The notes beneath the pieces are model-generated. The model had not been told where the DNA came from and did not search any database. It was given only the letters and a program-made list of their open reading frames with translations. Below, in pieces: positions 1 through 5,764 of a stretch of 6,094 bases of DNA. The DNA comes from Christensenella sp. UBA6880 (GTDB lineage: Bacteria; Bacillota; Clostridia; Christensenellales; CAG-917). Numbering within the stretch: the stretch's first letter is position 1; each line of letters begins with the position of its first letter. The position numbers were made by a program, and so were the translations under genes. Location of the stretch: the NCBI GenBank assembly GCA_002449145.1, contig DKCG01000006.1:1-6094 (forward strand). The letters are read 5' to 3'.

Positions 1-31
1 AGGGGCGTTTTCTTGTTCTTTATCTCACACA
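1..31 (+). repeat. 3' fragment of the folded-repeat module, cut by the window edge
   Basis: Positions 6-27 match positions 5849-5870 of the second full repeat copy at 21 of 22 bases; the one difference is T at 21 against C at 5864. In the full copies this stretch is the 3' junction strand of the 5' domain, running into the 3' arm of the closing helix. After position 27 the sequence (CACAGACTG) departs from the full copies, as expected if the closing helix of this copy has its own sequence, as in the stand-alone module at 5628-5756. The 5' half, including the partner arm, lies outside the window, so the fold cannot be tested here. Strand is given by analogy with the other copies. Confidence 0.6.
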
Positions 32-62
32 GACTGTTTGACGTTCTTGCTCATATAATTCG

Positions 63-82
63 GGTGTGGGCAAAGCCCACCC
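63..82. other. GC-rich hairpin without a T-tract
   Basis: GTGGGC (66-71) pairs with GCCCAC (75-80) around an AAA loop. Two further G-C pairs (63-64 with 81-82) form if T65 is bulged. No run of T follows; the sequence continues into AT-rich repeats. It could be a weak terminator for whatever precedes the window or part of an unrecognised repeat. I see nothing that decides between these. Confidence 0.4.
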
Positions 83-84
83 AC

Positions 85-116
85 AATTATTAATTATTCA
101 TTATTAATTATTAATT
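85..116. repeat. AT-only tandem repeat, 14-bp period
   Basis: The 12-mer TTATTAATTATT occurs at 87-98 and again, identical, at 101-112, separated by CA. The period is therefore 14 bp, and the flanks AATT and AATT extend it. It lies just upstream of the predicted fprA promoter and could act as an UP-like or bendable AT tract, but it may only be low-complexity spacer DNA. Confidence 0.6.
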
Positions 117-123
117 CAAATTA

Positions 124-153
124 TTGTTCCCCTCTCGGTTTTTGTGATACAAT
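124..153 (+). promoter_or_regulatory. Putative sigma-A promoter of fprA (extended -10)
   Basis: The -10 candidate TACAAT is at 148-153 and is preceded by TG at 145-146 with one base between, giving an extended -10. A weak -35, TTGTTC, lies at 124-129 with an 18-base spacer. Transcription would start near 160, about 38 bases before the fprA start codon. The -10 is good and the -35 poor, so this rests mainly on the extended -10 and its position. Confidence 0.5.
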
Positions 154-197
154 AATCTCACCAAACGGATAAGAAAAATTTTTATATAGGAGCAAAT

Positions 198-1352
198 ATG
201 ATTATAACAAACGATATTAAATACGTTGGCGTAAACGACAAAGACATAGACTTGTTCGAGGGACAATACGTTGTTCCGAACGGTATGGCGTACAATTCCT
301 ACGTCGTTTTCGATGACAAAATCACCGTGTTCGACAGCGTTGACGTACATTTCGGCAAAGAATGGCTCGCAAACGTTCAAAGCGTACTTGACGGCAAAAC
401 GCCCGATTATTTAGTCGTGCAACATATGGAACCCGACCATTCGGCAAACGTCGTCGAATTTATGACGGCATATCCGAGCGCGACGATAGTTTCCTCGCAA
501 AAGGCATTTGCGATGATGCAAAACTATTTCGGCACGTCCTTTGAGGAAAGAAGAATAGTCGTCGGCGACGGCTCGACGCTTGCGACGGGCAGACACGAGT
601 TTCAATTCGTCACCGCGCCTATGGTGCATTGGCCCGAAGTCATAATGACCTACGACAAGACGGACAAAGTTTTCTTTTCCGCAGACGCATTCGGCAAGTT
701 CGGCGCGTTGGACGTCGAGGACGAGGACTGGGCGTGCGAGGCGAGAAGATATTATTTTGGCATAGTCGGCAAATACGGCGTACAGGTGCAAAATCTTTTC
801 AAAAAGATTGCAGGGCTCGAAGTCAAAATCATATGTCCGCTTCACGGTCCGATGCTTACCGACAATCTCGGATATTATCTTAATCTCTACAACGTTTGGT
901 CAACGTACGGCGTTGAAAGCGAAGGCGTGTTCATTGCATACGCTTCCGTCTACGGACACACCGAAAAAGCGGCGAAATTGCTTGCCGAGCAACTCGAAGC
1001 AAAGGGTGTAAAAGTCACGATTTCCGACCTTGCTCGCAGCGATTGGGCAGAAAACGTCGAGGACGCGTTCCGTTACGGCAAACTTGTGCTTGCAGCCCCC
1101 ACTTACAACGGCGACGTGTTCCCTGCCATGAGAGAATTTATCCTTCATCTCACCGAGCGCAATTTCCAAAATCGCACGGTTGCGTTCATCGAAAACGGCT
1201 CGTGGGCGCCTTTTGCGACGAAGGTTATGAAGGGTATGCTCGAAGGTTGCAAAAACCTTACTTTCGCGCAAACCGAAGTCAAAATTATGTCCTCGATGAG
1301 CAAGGAAAACGCATCGCAAATCCAAACTCTCGCCGACGAACTGGCGAAATAA
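198..1352 (+). CDS. fprA: A-type flavoprotein (flavodiiron O2/NO reductase)
   Basis: This is a 384-residue cytosolic flavodiiron protein, complete and of normal length for the two-domain form with no fused rubredoxin. Residues 1-240 form a metallo-beta-lactamase-like domain. Its diiron ligand pattern is visible: H76, E78, D80 and H81 (HMEPDH), then H144 (MVHWPE), D163 (SADAFG) and H216 (CPLHGP). Residues 243-384 form a flavodoxin-like FMN domain with the phosphate-binding loop at 248-256 (YASVYGHTE) and flavin-contacting segments at 300-309 (APTYNGDVFP) and 332-338. Family members reduce O2 to water or NO to N2O with electrons from rubredoxin or similar partners, protecting anaerobes; which substrate applies here cannot be told from sequence. 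The start is set by AGGAG at 188-192, five bases upstream. The gene appears monocistronic, with its own promoter and a strong terminator. No partner gene such as rubredoxin is adjacent. Confidence 0.95.
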   Translation: MIITNDIKYVGVNDKDIDLFEGQYVVPNGMAYNSYVVFDDKITVFDSVDVHFGKEWLANVQSVLDGKTPDYLVVQHMEPDHSANVVEFMTAYPSATIVSSQKAFAMMQNYFGTSFEERRIVVGDGSTLATGRHEFQFVTAPMVHWPEVIMTYDKTDKVFFSADAFGKFGALDVEDEDWACEARRYYFGIVGKYGVQVQNLFKKIAGLEVKIICPLHGPMLTDNLGYYLNLYNVWSTYGVESEGVFIAYASVYGHTEKAAKLLAEQLEAKGVKVTISDLARSDWAENVEDAFRYGKLVLAAPTYNGDVFPAMREFILHLTERNFQNRTVAFIENGSWAPFATKVMKGMLEGCKNLTFAQTEVKIMSSMSKENASQIQTLADELAK

Positions 1353-1405
1353 ACCTTTCGAAAAACGTCGTTCCGACGGCTCGAAAACGGCATAAAAACA
1401 TTCAA

Positions 1406-1442
1406 AAAAACCGCGATTTATATCAAAAAAATCGCGGTTTTT
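1406..1442. terminator. Bidirectional intrinsic terminator between fprA and uppP
   Basis: The arm 1406-1419 (AAAAACCGCGATTT) pairs perfectly with 1429-1442 (AAATCGCGGTTTTT), giving 14 bp around a 9-base loop. The core is GC-rich, with A's on one side and T's on the other, so it works in both directions. That suits the tail-to-tail genes: it ends fprA on the + strand and uppP on the - strand, only nine bases past the uppP stop. A smaller hairpin, CGTCG (1366-1370) with CGACG (1374-1378), lies nearer the fprA stop and has no clear T-tract. Confidence 0.9.
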
Positions 1443-1450
1443 CATCGAAT

Positions 1451-2281
1451 TTACACGAAAAACGGATAGACGCTCACCGCGATTCCGAGCAGTAAAGTGT
1501 ATACTATAAAGCCTGCCATAGAGTGTTTTTCGATGAGTTTAATGAAGAATTTTATTGCGGCAAGTCCCGACAAAAACGCGGCAATCACGCCCGCTACAAC
1601 GGCGGAAGCGGAGATTGAAAGAGCCGCTTTTCCGGTGATTAAATCGATGCTTTCGTAAAGGGCAGAGCCTATTATTATGGGGATTGACAGCAGAAAAGAA
1701 AACGTCGTCGCAGCCTTTTTGTCAACGCCTTGAAGGGTCAATGCGGATATTGTCGCGCCGCTTCTCGACACACCGGGTAAAACCGCTATGCCTTGCAAAA
1801 CGCCTGTTAACATGCTCGTTTTGGGTGTAAGAAGTGTCGATTTTGTCGGTTTGAAGTTTTCGCCGAGATACAAAAAAATAGCGGCTAACACGAAACCGCA
1901 CCCCAAAAGTTTGCCGCCGAGAAGGGACGGCGCAAGCAGTTTGAACACGAATGCGAGCGCAACGGTGGGCAGACACGCAAGCACGACATAGCCGTCGATT
2001 TTGCCTGCAGACAATCCCCCGAAAACGGTTTGCATTTCGAGATTGCCGCTTTGCGATTTTTTCTTTTTTGAAAACGGAAAAAGCAAAAGCGGAATCCAAG
2101 TTTTGCGTAGGGCGATAAGCACGGCAAAAAGCGAGCCGACATGCAGCATAACGTTGAAGAACAAGTTTTCTTGTCCGATTCCGAATTTTTCCAAAATCAA
2201 CAGATGTCCCGACGACGATATAGGCAGAAACTCGCTCAACCCTTGCGCCAAACCAAGCACCAACGCTTCCCATATTCCCAT
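1451..2281 (-). CDS. uppP: Undecaprenyl-diphosphatase (UppP/BacA)
   Basis: This is a 276-residue, very hydrophobic membrane protein close to the usual family length of about 270. It dephosphorylates undecaprenyl pyrophosphate at the membrane, regenerating the lipid carrier for peptidoglycan and other wall polymers; in this family that also confers bacitracin tolerance. Both signatures are intact. The N-terminal (E/Q)xxxE motif is Q13-E17, followed by FLPISSSGH (18-26). The second motif is PGVSRSGAT (169-177), with the catalytic-type arginine at R173. H47 lies in the conserved second helix (MLHVGS). A Lys/Ser-rich cytoplasmic loop spans about 71-80, and multiple membrane segments cover most of the rest. 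The start is supported by the family-typical opening MGIWEALVLGLAQG and by AAGGGG upstream on the minus strand (complement of 2292-2297), about ten bases from the ATG. I could not find a convincing minus-strand promoter in the 111-base spacer shared with ychF. Confidence 0.95.
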   Translation of the reverse strand: MGIWEALVLGLAQGLSEFLPISSSGHLLILEKFGIGQENLFFNVMLHVGSLFAVLIALRKTWIPLLLFPFSKKKKSQSGNLEMQTVFGGLSAGKIDGYVVLACLPTVALAFVFKLLAPSLLGGKLLGCGFVLAAIFLYLGENFKPTKSTLLTPKTSMLTGVLQGIAVLPGVSRSGATISALTLQGVDKKAATTFSFLLSIPIIIGSALYESIDLITGKAALSISASAVVAGVIAAFLSGLAAIKFFIKLIEKHSMAGFIVYTLLLGIAVSVYPFFV

Positions 2282-2311
2282 ATTGTTTTTACCCCTTGTT
2301 TTCGTTTTCTC

Positions 2312-2340
2312 TTTACACGATTTGTATTTTCGTTTATACT
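2312..2340 (+). promoter_or_regulatory. Sigma-A promoter of ychF
   Basis: TTTACA (2312-2317) and TATACT (2335-2340) are separated by exactly 17 bases and each differs from consensus at one position. The predicted start of transcription is near 2347, giving a leader of about 46 bases before ychF. The leader carries a small hairpin, GCACG (2364-2368) with CGTGC (2375-2379), ending just before the ribosome binding site. Confidence 0.75.
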
Positions 2341-2392
2341 AAACTATTGTATTAAAGAAATTCGCACGCGAGAACGTGCAAGAGGTAGAAAT

Positions 2393-3475
2393 ATGAAACT
2401 CGGTGTCGTAGGTTTGCCAAACGTGGGCAAGAGTACGCTTTTCAACGCAATCACAAAGGCGGGCGCGCAAGCGGCGAATTATCCGTTCTGCACGATCGAG
2501 CCTAACGTAGGCGTAGTTGCCGTTCCCGACGAAAGACTCGAAAAACTCGCCGCTCTTTACGACAGCAAGAAAATCACCCCGACTTCGCTTGAATTCGTGG
2601 ACATCGCGGGTCTCGTCAAGGGCGCAAGCAAAGGCGAAGGACTCGGCAACAAATTCCTTTCGCATATAAGGGAAGTGGACGCAATCGTACACGTCGTTCG
2701 CTGTTTCGACAACGCAAACATAACGCACGTTGACGGTTCGGTCAATCCGCAAAGAGACATCGAAACAATAAATTATGAACTTATTTTCGCCGATATGGAA
2801 ACCCTCGAACGCCGTATGGCTTCGGCGCAAGTCAAGGTGAAAGCGGACAAAAAATATCAAGAGGACGTCGACCGCCTCGTGATTATGCAAAAGTGGCTCG
2901 AAAGCGGAAAACCCCTTCGCAATCTCGATATGGACGAGGACTTCAAACGCTTTGTGGACGAACAATTTTTGCTCACGTCCAAACCCGTCATTTACGTTGC
3001 CAACACCGACGAAGCGGGCATAAACGGCAACGCGTACACGAAGGAAGTCGAGCGTATCGCCAAAGAGGAAAACACCGAAGCAATCGTGCTTTGCGCCAAA
3101 CTCGAAGAAGATTTGAGCGAACTTTCCGACGACGACCGCGCAATGTTTATGGAAGATTACGGACTCAAAGAGAGCGGACTCGACCGCCTCGTCAAAGCGT
3201 CCTACAAACTTTTGGGACTTATCAGTTATCTCACCGCCGGTGAAAAAGAAACGCGCGCTTGGACCATCGTCAAAGGCACGAAAGCCCCCCAAGCCGCCGG
3301 CAAAATTCACAGCGACTTCGAGCGCGGTTTCATCCGTGCCGAAATCGTCGATTATCAAACCCTTCTCGAATGTGGCTCTTTCAACGTCGCCAAAGAGCGC
3401 GGCAAGGTGCGCAGTGAGGGGAAGGATTATGTGATGCAGGATAATGATGTGGTCTTGTTCCGCATCAACGTTTGA
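2393..3475 (+). CDS. ychF: Redox-regulated P-loop ATPase YchF (Obg family)
   Basis: This is a 360-residue cytosolic OLA1/YchF-type NTPase, complete and of normal length (about 363). Family members bind ribosomes and prefer ATP over GTP; the cellular role is linked to translation and oxidative stress response. The P-loop GLPNVGKST is at 7-15, followed by the conserved NYPFCTIEPNVG (29-40) and DIAGL (70-74). The specificity motif is NxxE rather than NKxD (N204-T-D-E207), the mark of the ATP-preferring subgroup. A helical coiled-coil insert covers roughly 130-195. A C-terminal TGS domain (about 278-360) includes TAGEKETRAWTI. The frame stays open upstream to 2141, but the P-loop begins immediately after this ATG, family proteins start here, and AGAGG lies at 2381-2385. 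The antisense overlap with uppP that a longer start would create is implausible. The folded repeat begins two bases after the stop codon; no intrinsic terminator is seen. Confidence 0.96.
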   Translation: MKLGVVGLPNVGKSTLFNAITKAGAQAANYPFCTIEPNVGVVAVPDERLEKLAALYDSKKITPTSLEFVDIAGLVKGASKGEGLGNKFLSHIREVDAIVHVVRCFDNANITHVDGSVNPQRDIETINYELIFADMETLERRMASAQVKVKADKKYQEDVDRLVIMQKWLESGKPLRNLDMDEDFKRFVDEQFLLTSKPVIYVANTDEAGINGNAYTKEVERIAKEENTEAIVLCAKLEEDLSELSDDDRAMFMEDYGLKESGLDRLVKASYKLLGLISYLTAGEKETRAWTIVKGTKAPQAAGKIHSDFERGFIRAEIVDYQTLLECGSFNVAKERGKVRSEGKDYVMQDNDVVLFRINV

Positions 3476-3477
3476 GA

Positions 3478-3806
3478 GCGCTATTGAGCGCATAGCGGCG
3501 TCAGACACCTTCGCCCGTCAACTCATTTACGTTTTGTAAATTAGGGTTGCCGTGCGAAAGTATCTTCCTTGCTCTGCATCTCAATATCGCACTCAAATTA
3601 AGCGCAATAAAACGAAAACTCATTCAAGGCGTACTTATTAACGGAATGTGCCCATTCGAAGACGGAACGCGAGCCGCAACGGCGGCGAGCCTATGAGCGC
3701 CGAACTTGACGGACAGTACAAGCGACTGCGCCGTCTGTTGGCCACTGCCTGGCGCACAAAGCGCAGTGGCATAAGTAGAGAAATGCCCCTATCTATGTGA
3801 GTGCCG
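3478..3806 (+). ncRNA. Large structured-RNA-like repeat, copy 1
   Basis: This is about 329 nt of gene-free sequence that folds in the same way as 5765-6086. The 5' domain is 113 nt. It is closed by GCGCTATTGAG (3478-3488) with CTCAATATCGC (3580-3590), with one mismatch. Inside lie GCATAGC (3490-3496) with GCTCTGC (3571-3577), then TTCGC (3510-3514) with GCGAA (3554-3558), and a terminal hairpin at 3519-3549 whose internal loop is TCA opposite TTAGG. A 17-nt linker leads to a 31-nt block (3608-3638) identical to copy 2. The 3' domain has GTACT (3631-3635) with AGTAC (3715-3719), enclosing a GCCGC/GCGGC hairpin. It then has TGCGCC (3727-3732) with GGCGCA (3751-3756), and GCATA (3769-3773) with TATGT (3794-3798). 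No open frame is shared between the copies. Wobble-compatible changes favour the + strand. The family is not recognised, and transcription is not shown by the sequence. Confidence 0.7.
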
Positions 3807-3808
3807 AC

Positions 3809-3883
3809 TTCCCCTCTTGCGAACGATGTGTAATCTTTTAGAGAAATGGCGCAAGTTTGAGCAATAGGGGAAAGCCCGAAGGG
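3809..3883 (+). promoter_or_regulatory. Structured leader region upstream of argS
   Basis: TTCCCCT (3809-3815) pairs with AGGGGAA (3866-3872). Within it CTTGCG (3816-3821) pairs with CGCAAG (3850-3855); alternatively TTGC (3817-3820) pairs with GCAA (3861-3864). A short CCC-GAA-GGG hairpin follows at 3875-3883. It starts three bases after the large repeat ends and stops about 68 bases before argS. It could be argS leader structure or a further part of the repeat; the window ends too soon after copy 2 to compare. It is not a T-box, because the conserved antiterminator sequence is absent. I saw no convincing argS promoter in 3807-3950. Confidence 0.4.
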
Positions 3884-3950
3884 AAGGGGTGATATGTGAT
3901 TTAAGGTACACGCCGTCAAACTTTTGTAGAGGAATAAAATAGGAGTTATT

Positions 3951-5633
3951 ATGTTTGAAAAAGAATTAACAAATGCGCTTGCCGTCGAAGGTCTTTCGCC
4001 ACAAGACGTCGAATCTGCTCTCGAAACGCCGAAAGAAGCGAAAATGGGCGATATTTGCTTGCCGTGCTTCAAGTTTGCACGCACTATGCGCCTTGCGCCG
4101 CCCGTTATCGCAAACAAACTTTTGCCTTACGTTCAGGCTCTCGATTTTGTGGAAAAAGTCCAAGTCGTAGGCGGCTATCTCAATATTTTCTTTGACAGAA
4201 ACACGCTTGCGAAAAAGGCTCTCGAAAGCGCGACGGACGAAAATGTCGGCGCAAGCGACGAGGGCGCAGGCAAAACCATTTGTATCGATTATAGTTCGGT
4301 CAACATCGCAAAGCCTTTCCACATCGGACATCTCGGCACGACCGTCATCGGCGGCGCACTCTATCGTATTTTCGAACATCTCGGCTACAAGGTCGTCGGC
4401 ATAAACCACCTCGGCGATTGGGGTACGCAATTCGGAAAACTCATCGTCGCAACTCGCAAATGGTCTTCTCTCGAGGAAGTCGCGGAAAACGATGAATACT
4501 TCCTCAACAAACTCTACGTCCGCTATCACAAAGAGGCGGAAGAACACCCCGAAATGGACGACGAGGCTCGCGCTTGGTTCAAGCGTATCGAGGATGGAGA
4601 CGAGGAAGCGACAAAGTATTTCGACGTATTCAAAAAGGTCACGATGACCGCCGTCGGAAAGATTTACGATCGCTTGAAAATCAAGTTCGACAGTTACGCC
4701 GGCGAGAGTTTCTACAACGACAAAATGGAAGCGTGTCTCGACATATTGAGAGAGAAAAACTTGCTTGTCGAAAGCGACGGCGCACAGGTCGTAAACCTCG
4801 ACGCATACGATATGCCCCCGTGCCTTTTGGTCAAGGCGGACGGCGCGACTCTTTACGCAACGCGCGACATCGCCGCGGCGTATTATCGCAAGAAAACGTA
4901 CGACTTCTACAAATGCCTCTACGTTGTCGCATATCAGCAGAATCTGCACTTTAAGCAACTGTTTCAGGTGCTTAAACTAATGGGTTTTGCGGGTGCGAAC
5001 GATATGGAACACGTCGCATACGGTATGGTTTCTATGGAAGACGGCTCCATGTCAACGCGTTCGGGGCGCGTTATCTGGCTTCAGGAAGTGCTTGACAAAG
5101 CGGTCGAAAAAGCAAGAAAAATCATCGAGGAAAAGAATCCGAACGCACCCAACAAAGACGAAATCGCAGAGAGCGTCGGCGTAGGCGCGGTGGTGTTCTC
5201 GTCACTTTGGAACAACCGCATAAAGGACATCGTATTCTCATACGACAAAGTGCTTAACTTCGACGGCGAAACCGCACCTTACGTTCAATATACCTACGCT
5301 CGTTGCGCAAGTGCGCTTCGCAAGGGCGGCGACGTCGATTATGCAAACGTCGACTTGTCCGCAATAACTTCCGACGAGGGTTACGACGTCATAAAATCCG
5401 TCATCACTTTCGGCGATTCCGTACGTCTTGCCGCAAAACTTCGCGAGCCGTGCTACGTCACTCGCCACATCGTCGACCTTGCCGAAAAGTTCAATCGTTT
5501 CTACATCGATCACCGCATACTCGTTGACGACGCACCCACTCGCAACGCACGTCTTGCTCTCACCAAAGCGGTGGGCAACGTGATAAAGTGTGGGTTGGGG
5601 TTGCTCGGCATTTCCGCCCCCGAAGAAATGTGA
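3951..5633 (+). CDS. argS: Arginyl-tRNA synthetase
   Basis: This is a 560-residue class I aminoacyl-tRNA synthetase that charges tRNA-Arg with arginine in the cytosol; length and ends match the family. Residues about 1-85 form the arginine-specific N-terminal domain that contacts the tRNA elbow. The Rossmann catalytic domain follows, with the HIGH motif exact at 124-127 (AKPFHIGHLGTT) and GDWGTQFGKL at 155-164. The KMSKS-equivalent loop reads GSMSTRSG (365-372) and lacks a lysine. Many ArgRS enzymes have a degenerate KMSKS and use a lysine just before HIGH, and K121 is present here. The C-terminal DALR anticodon-binding domain (about 440-560) has the typical YVQYTYAR (444-451) and ends GLLGISAPEEM, the usual family ending. 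The start is set by AGGAG (3941-3945), five bases before the ATG. It may rely on read-through from ychF or an unseen promoter. Its last codon and stop are also the 5' arm of a long hairpin. Confidence 0.97.
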   Translation: MFEKELTNALAVEGLSPQDVESALETPKEAKMGDICLPCFKFARTMRLAPPVIANKLLPYVQALDFVEKVQVVGGYLNIFFDRNTLAKKALESATDENVGASDEGAGKTICIDYSSVNIAKPFHIGHLGTTVIGGALYRIFEHLGYKVVGINHLGDWGTQFGKLIVATRKWSSLEEVAENDEYFLNKLYVRYHKEAEEHPEMDDEARAWFKRIEDGDEEATKYFDVFKKVTMTAVGKIYDRLKIKFDSYAGESFYNDKMEACLDILREKNLLVESDGAQVVNLDAYDMPPCLLVKADGATLYATRDIAAAYYRKKTYDFYKCLYVVAYQQNLHFKQLFQVLKLMGFAGANDMEHVAYGMVSMEDGSMSTRSGRVIWLQEVLDKAVEKARKIIEEKNPNAPNKDEIAESVGVGAVVFSSLWNNRIKDIVFSYDKVLNFDGETAPYVQYTYARCASALRKGGDVDYANVDLSAITSDEGYDVIKSVITFGDSVRLAAKLREPCYVTRHIVDLAEKFNRFYIDHRILVDDAPTRNARLALTKAVGNVIKCGLGLLGISAPEEM

Positions 5634-5756
5634 GTGTGCCAAACAGCGTCTAACTTTGTCAGAGGCATCCAACTGTCAACTCATTTACGATTAGTAAATT
5701 AGGGTTGCCATTTGGATGCCTCTTTCGCGTTATACATCTGTTTGGCGCACTCACAT
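5628..5756 (+). ncRNA. Stand-alone copy of the 5' folded module, overlapping the argS stop
   Basis: This long hairpin is homologous in layout to the 5' domain of the two large repeats but lacks their 3' domain. The closing helix is GTGAGTGTGCCAAACAG (5630-5646) with CTGTTTGGCGCACTCAC (5738-5754), all paired if one U-G wobble is counted, plus two A-T pairs outside. Inside come GTCTAAC (5648-5654) with GTTATAC (5729-5735), with one mismatch, then AGAGGCATCCAA (5661-5672) with TTGGATGCCTCT (5712-5723), a perfect 12 bp. The terminal hairpin at 5677-5707 has the TCA/TTAGG internal loop and is nearly identical to that of copy 1. The helices differ in sequence from the other copies while junction bases are kept. 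The 5' arm includes the argS ATG-TGA end. No T-tract follows, so it is not a standard terminator, though it could still protect or process the mRNA 3' end. Copy 2 starts eight bases later. Confidence 0.65.
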
Positions 5757-5764
5757 ATGTAATG

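Noticed and set aside
85..116. CRISPR-like tandem repeat
   Set aside because: The 14-bp period has only two units, no spacers of CRISPR length and an AT-only composition; it is a simple tandem repeat.
2141..2392. An 84-codon in-frame N-terminal extension of ychF
   Set aside because: The P-loop starts six residues after the ATG at 2393, as in family members; that ATG has its own ribosome binding site and the promoter is at 2312-2340. The extension would lie antisense to uppP and reads as low-quality protein.
2339..3508. Long minus-strand open frame opposite ychF
   Set aside because: It is the antisense shadow of a gene with strong codon bias, has no recognisable domain, and its start falls inside the folded repeat with no ribosome binding site.
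3478..3806. Group II intron or IS200/IS605/IscB-type guide-RNA element
   Set aside because: No reverse transcriptase, HNH/RuvC nuclease or TnpA gene is nearby, no intron boundary sequence or recognisable domain V was found, and the genes beside the copies are intact. A non-autonomous relative cannot be excluded without a covariance-model search.
3807..3950. T-box riboswitch controlling argS
   Set aside because: A T-box would suit an aminoacyl-tRNA synthetase gene in a Firmicute, but the conserved T-box antiterminator sequence (GGGTGGNACCGCG-like) and a following terminator are absent.
3638..4117. Minus-strand open frame of 159 codons across copy 1 and the argS start
   Set aside because: Half of it is repeat sequence with RNA-like folding and half is antisense to argS. 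The frame is not kept in copy 2, so I do not regard it as a gene.
3966..4958. Long minus-strand open frame opposite argS
   Set aside because: It lies fully antisense to a clear ArgRS catalytic region and has no recognisable protein features; codon-bias shadow.
5648..5735. Integron attC-like ends: GTCTAAC and GTTATAC flanking a folded stem
   Set aside because: The stand-alone module fits the RYYYAAC part of attC, but its GTTATAC departs from GTTRRRY and the matching helices of the two full copies (GCATAGC/GCTCTGC, GAATAAC/GTTCTTC) do not fit. There is no integrase or gene cassette, and the closing helix extends well beyond an attC site.
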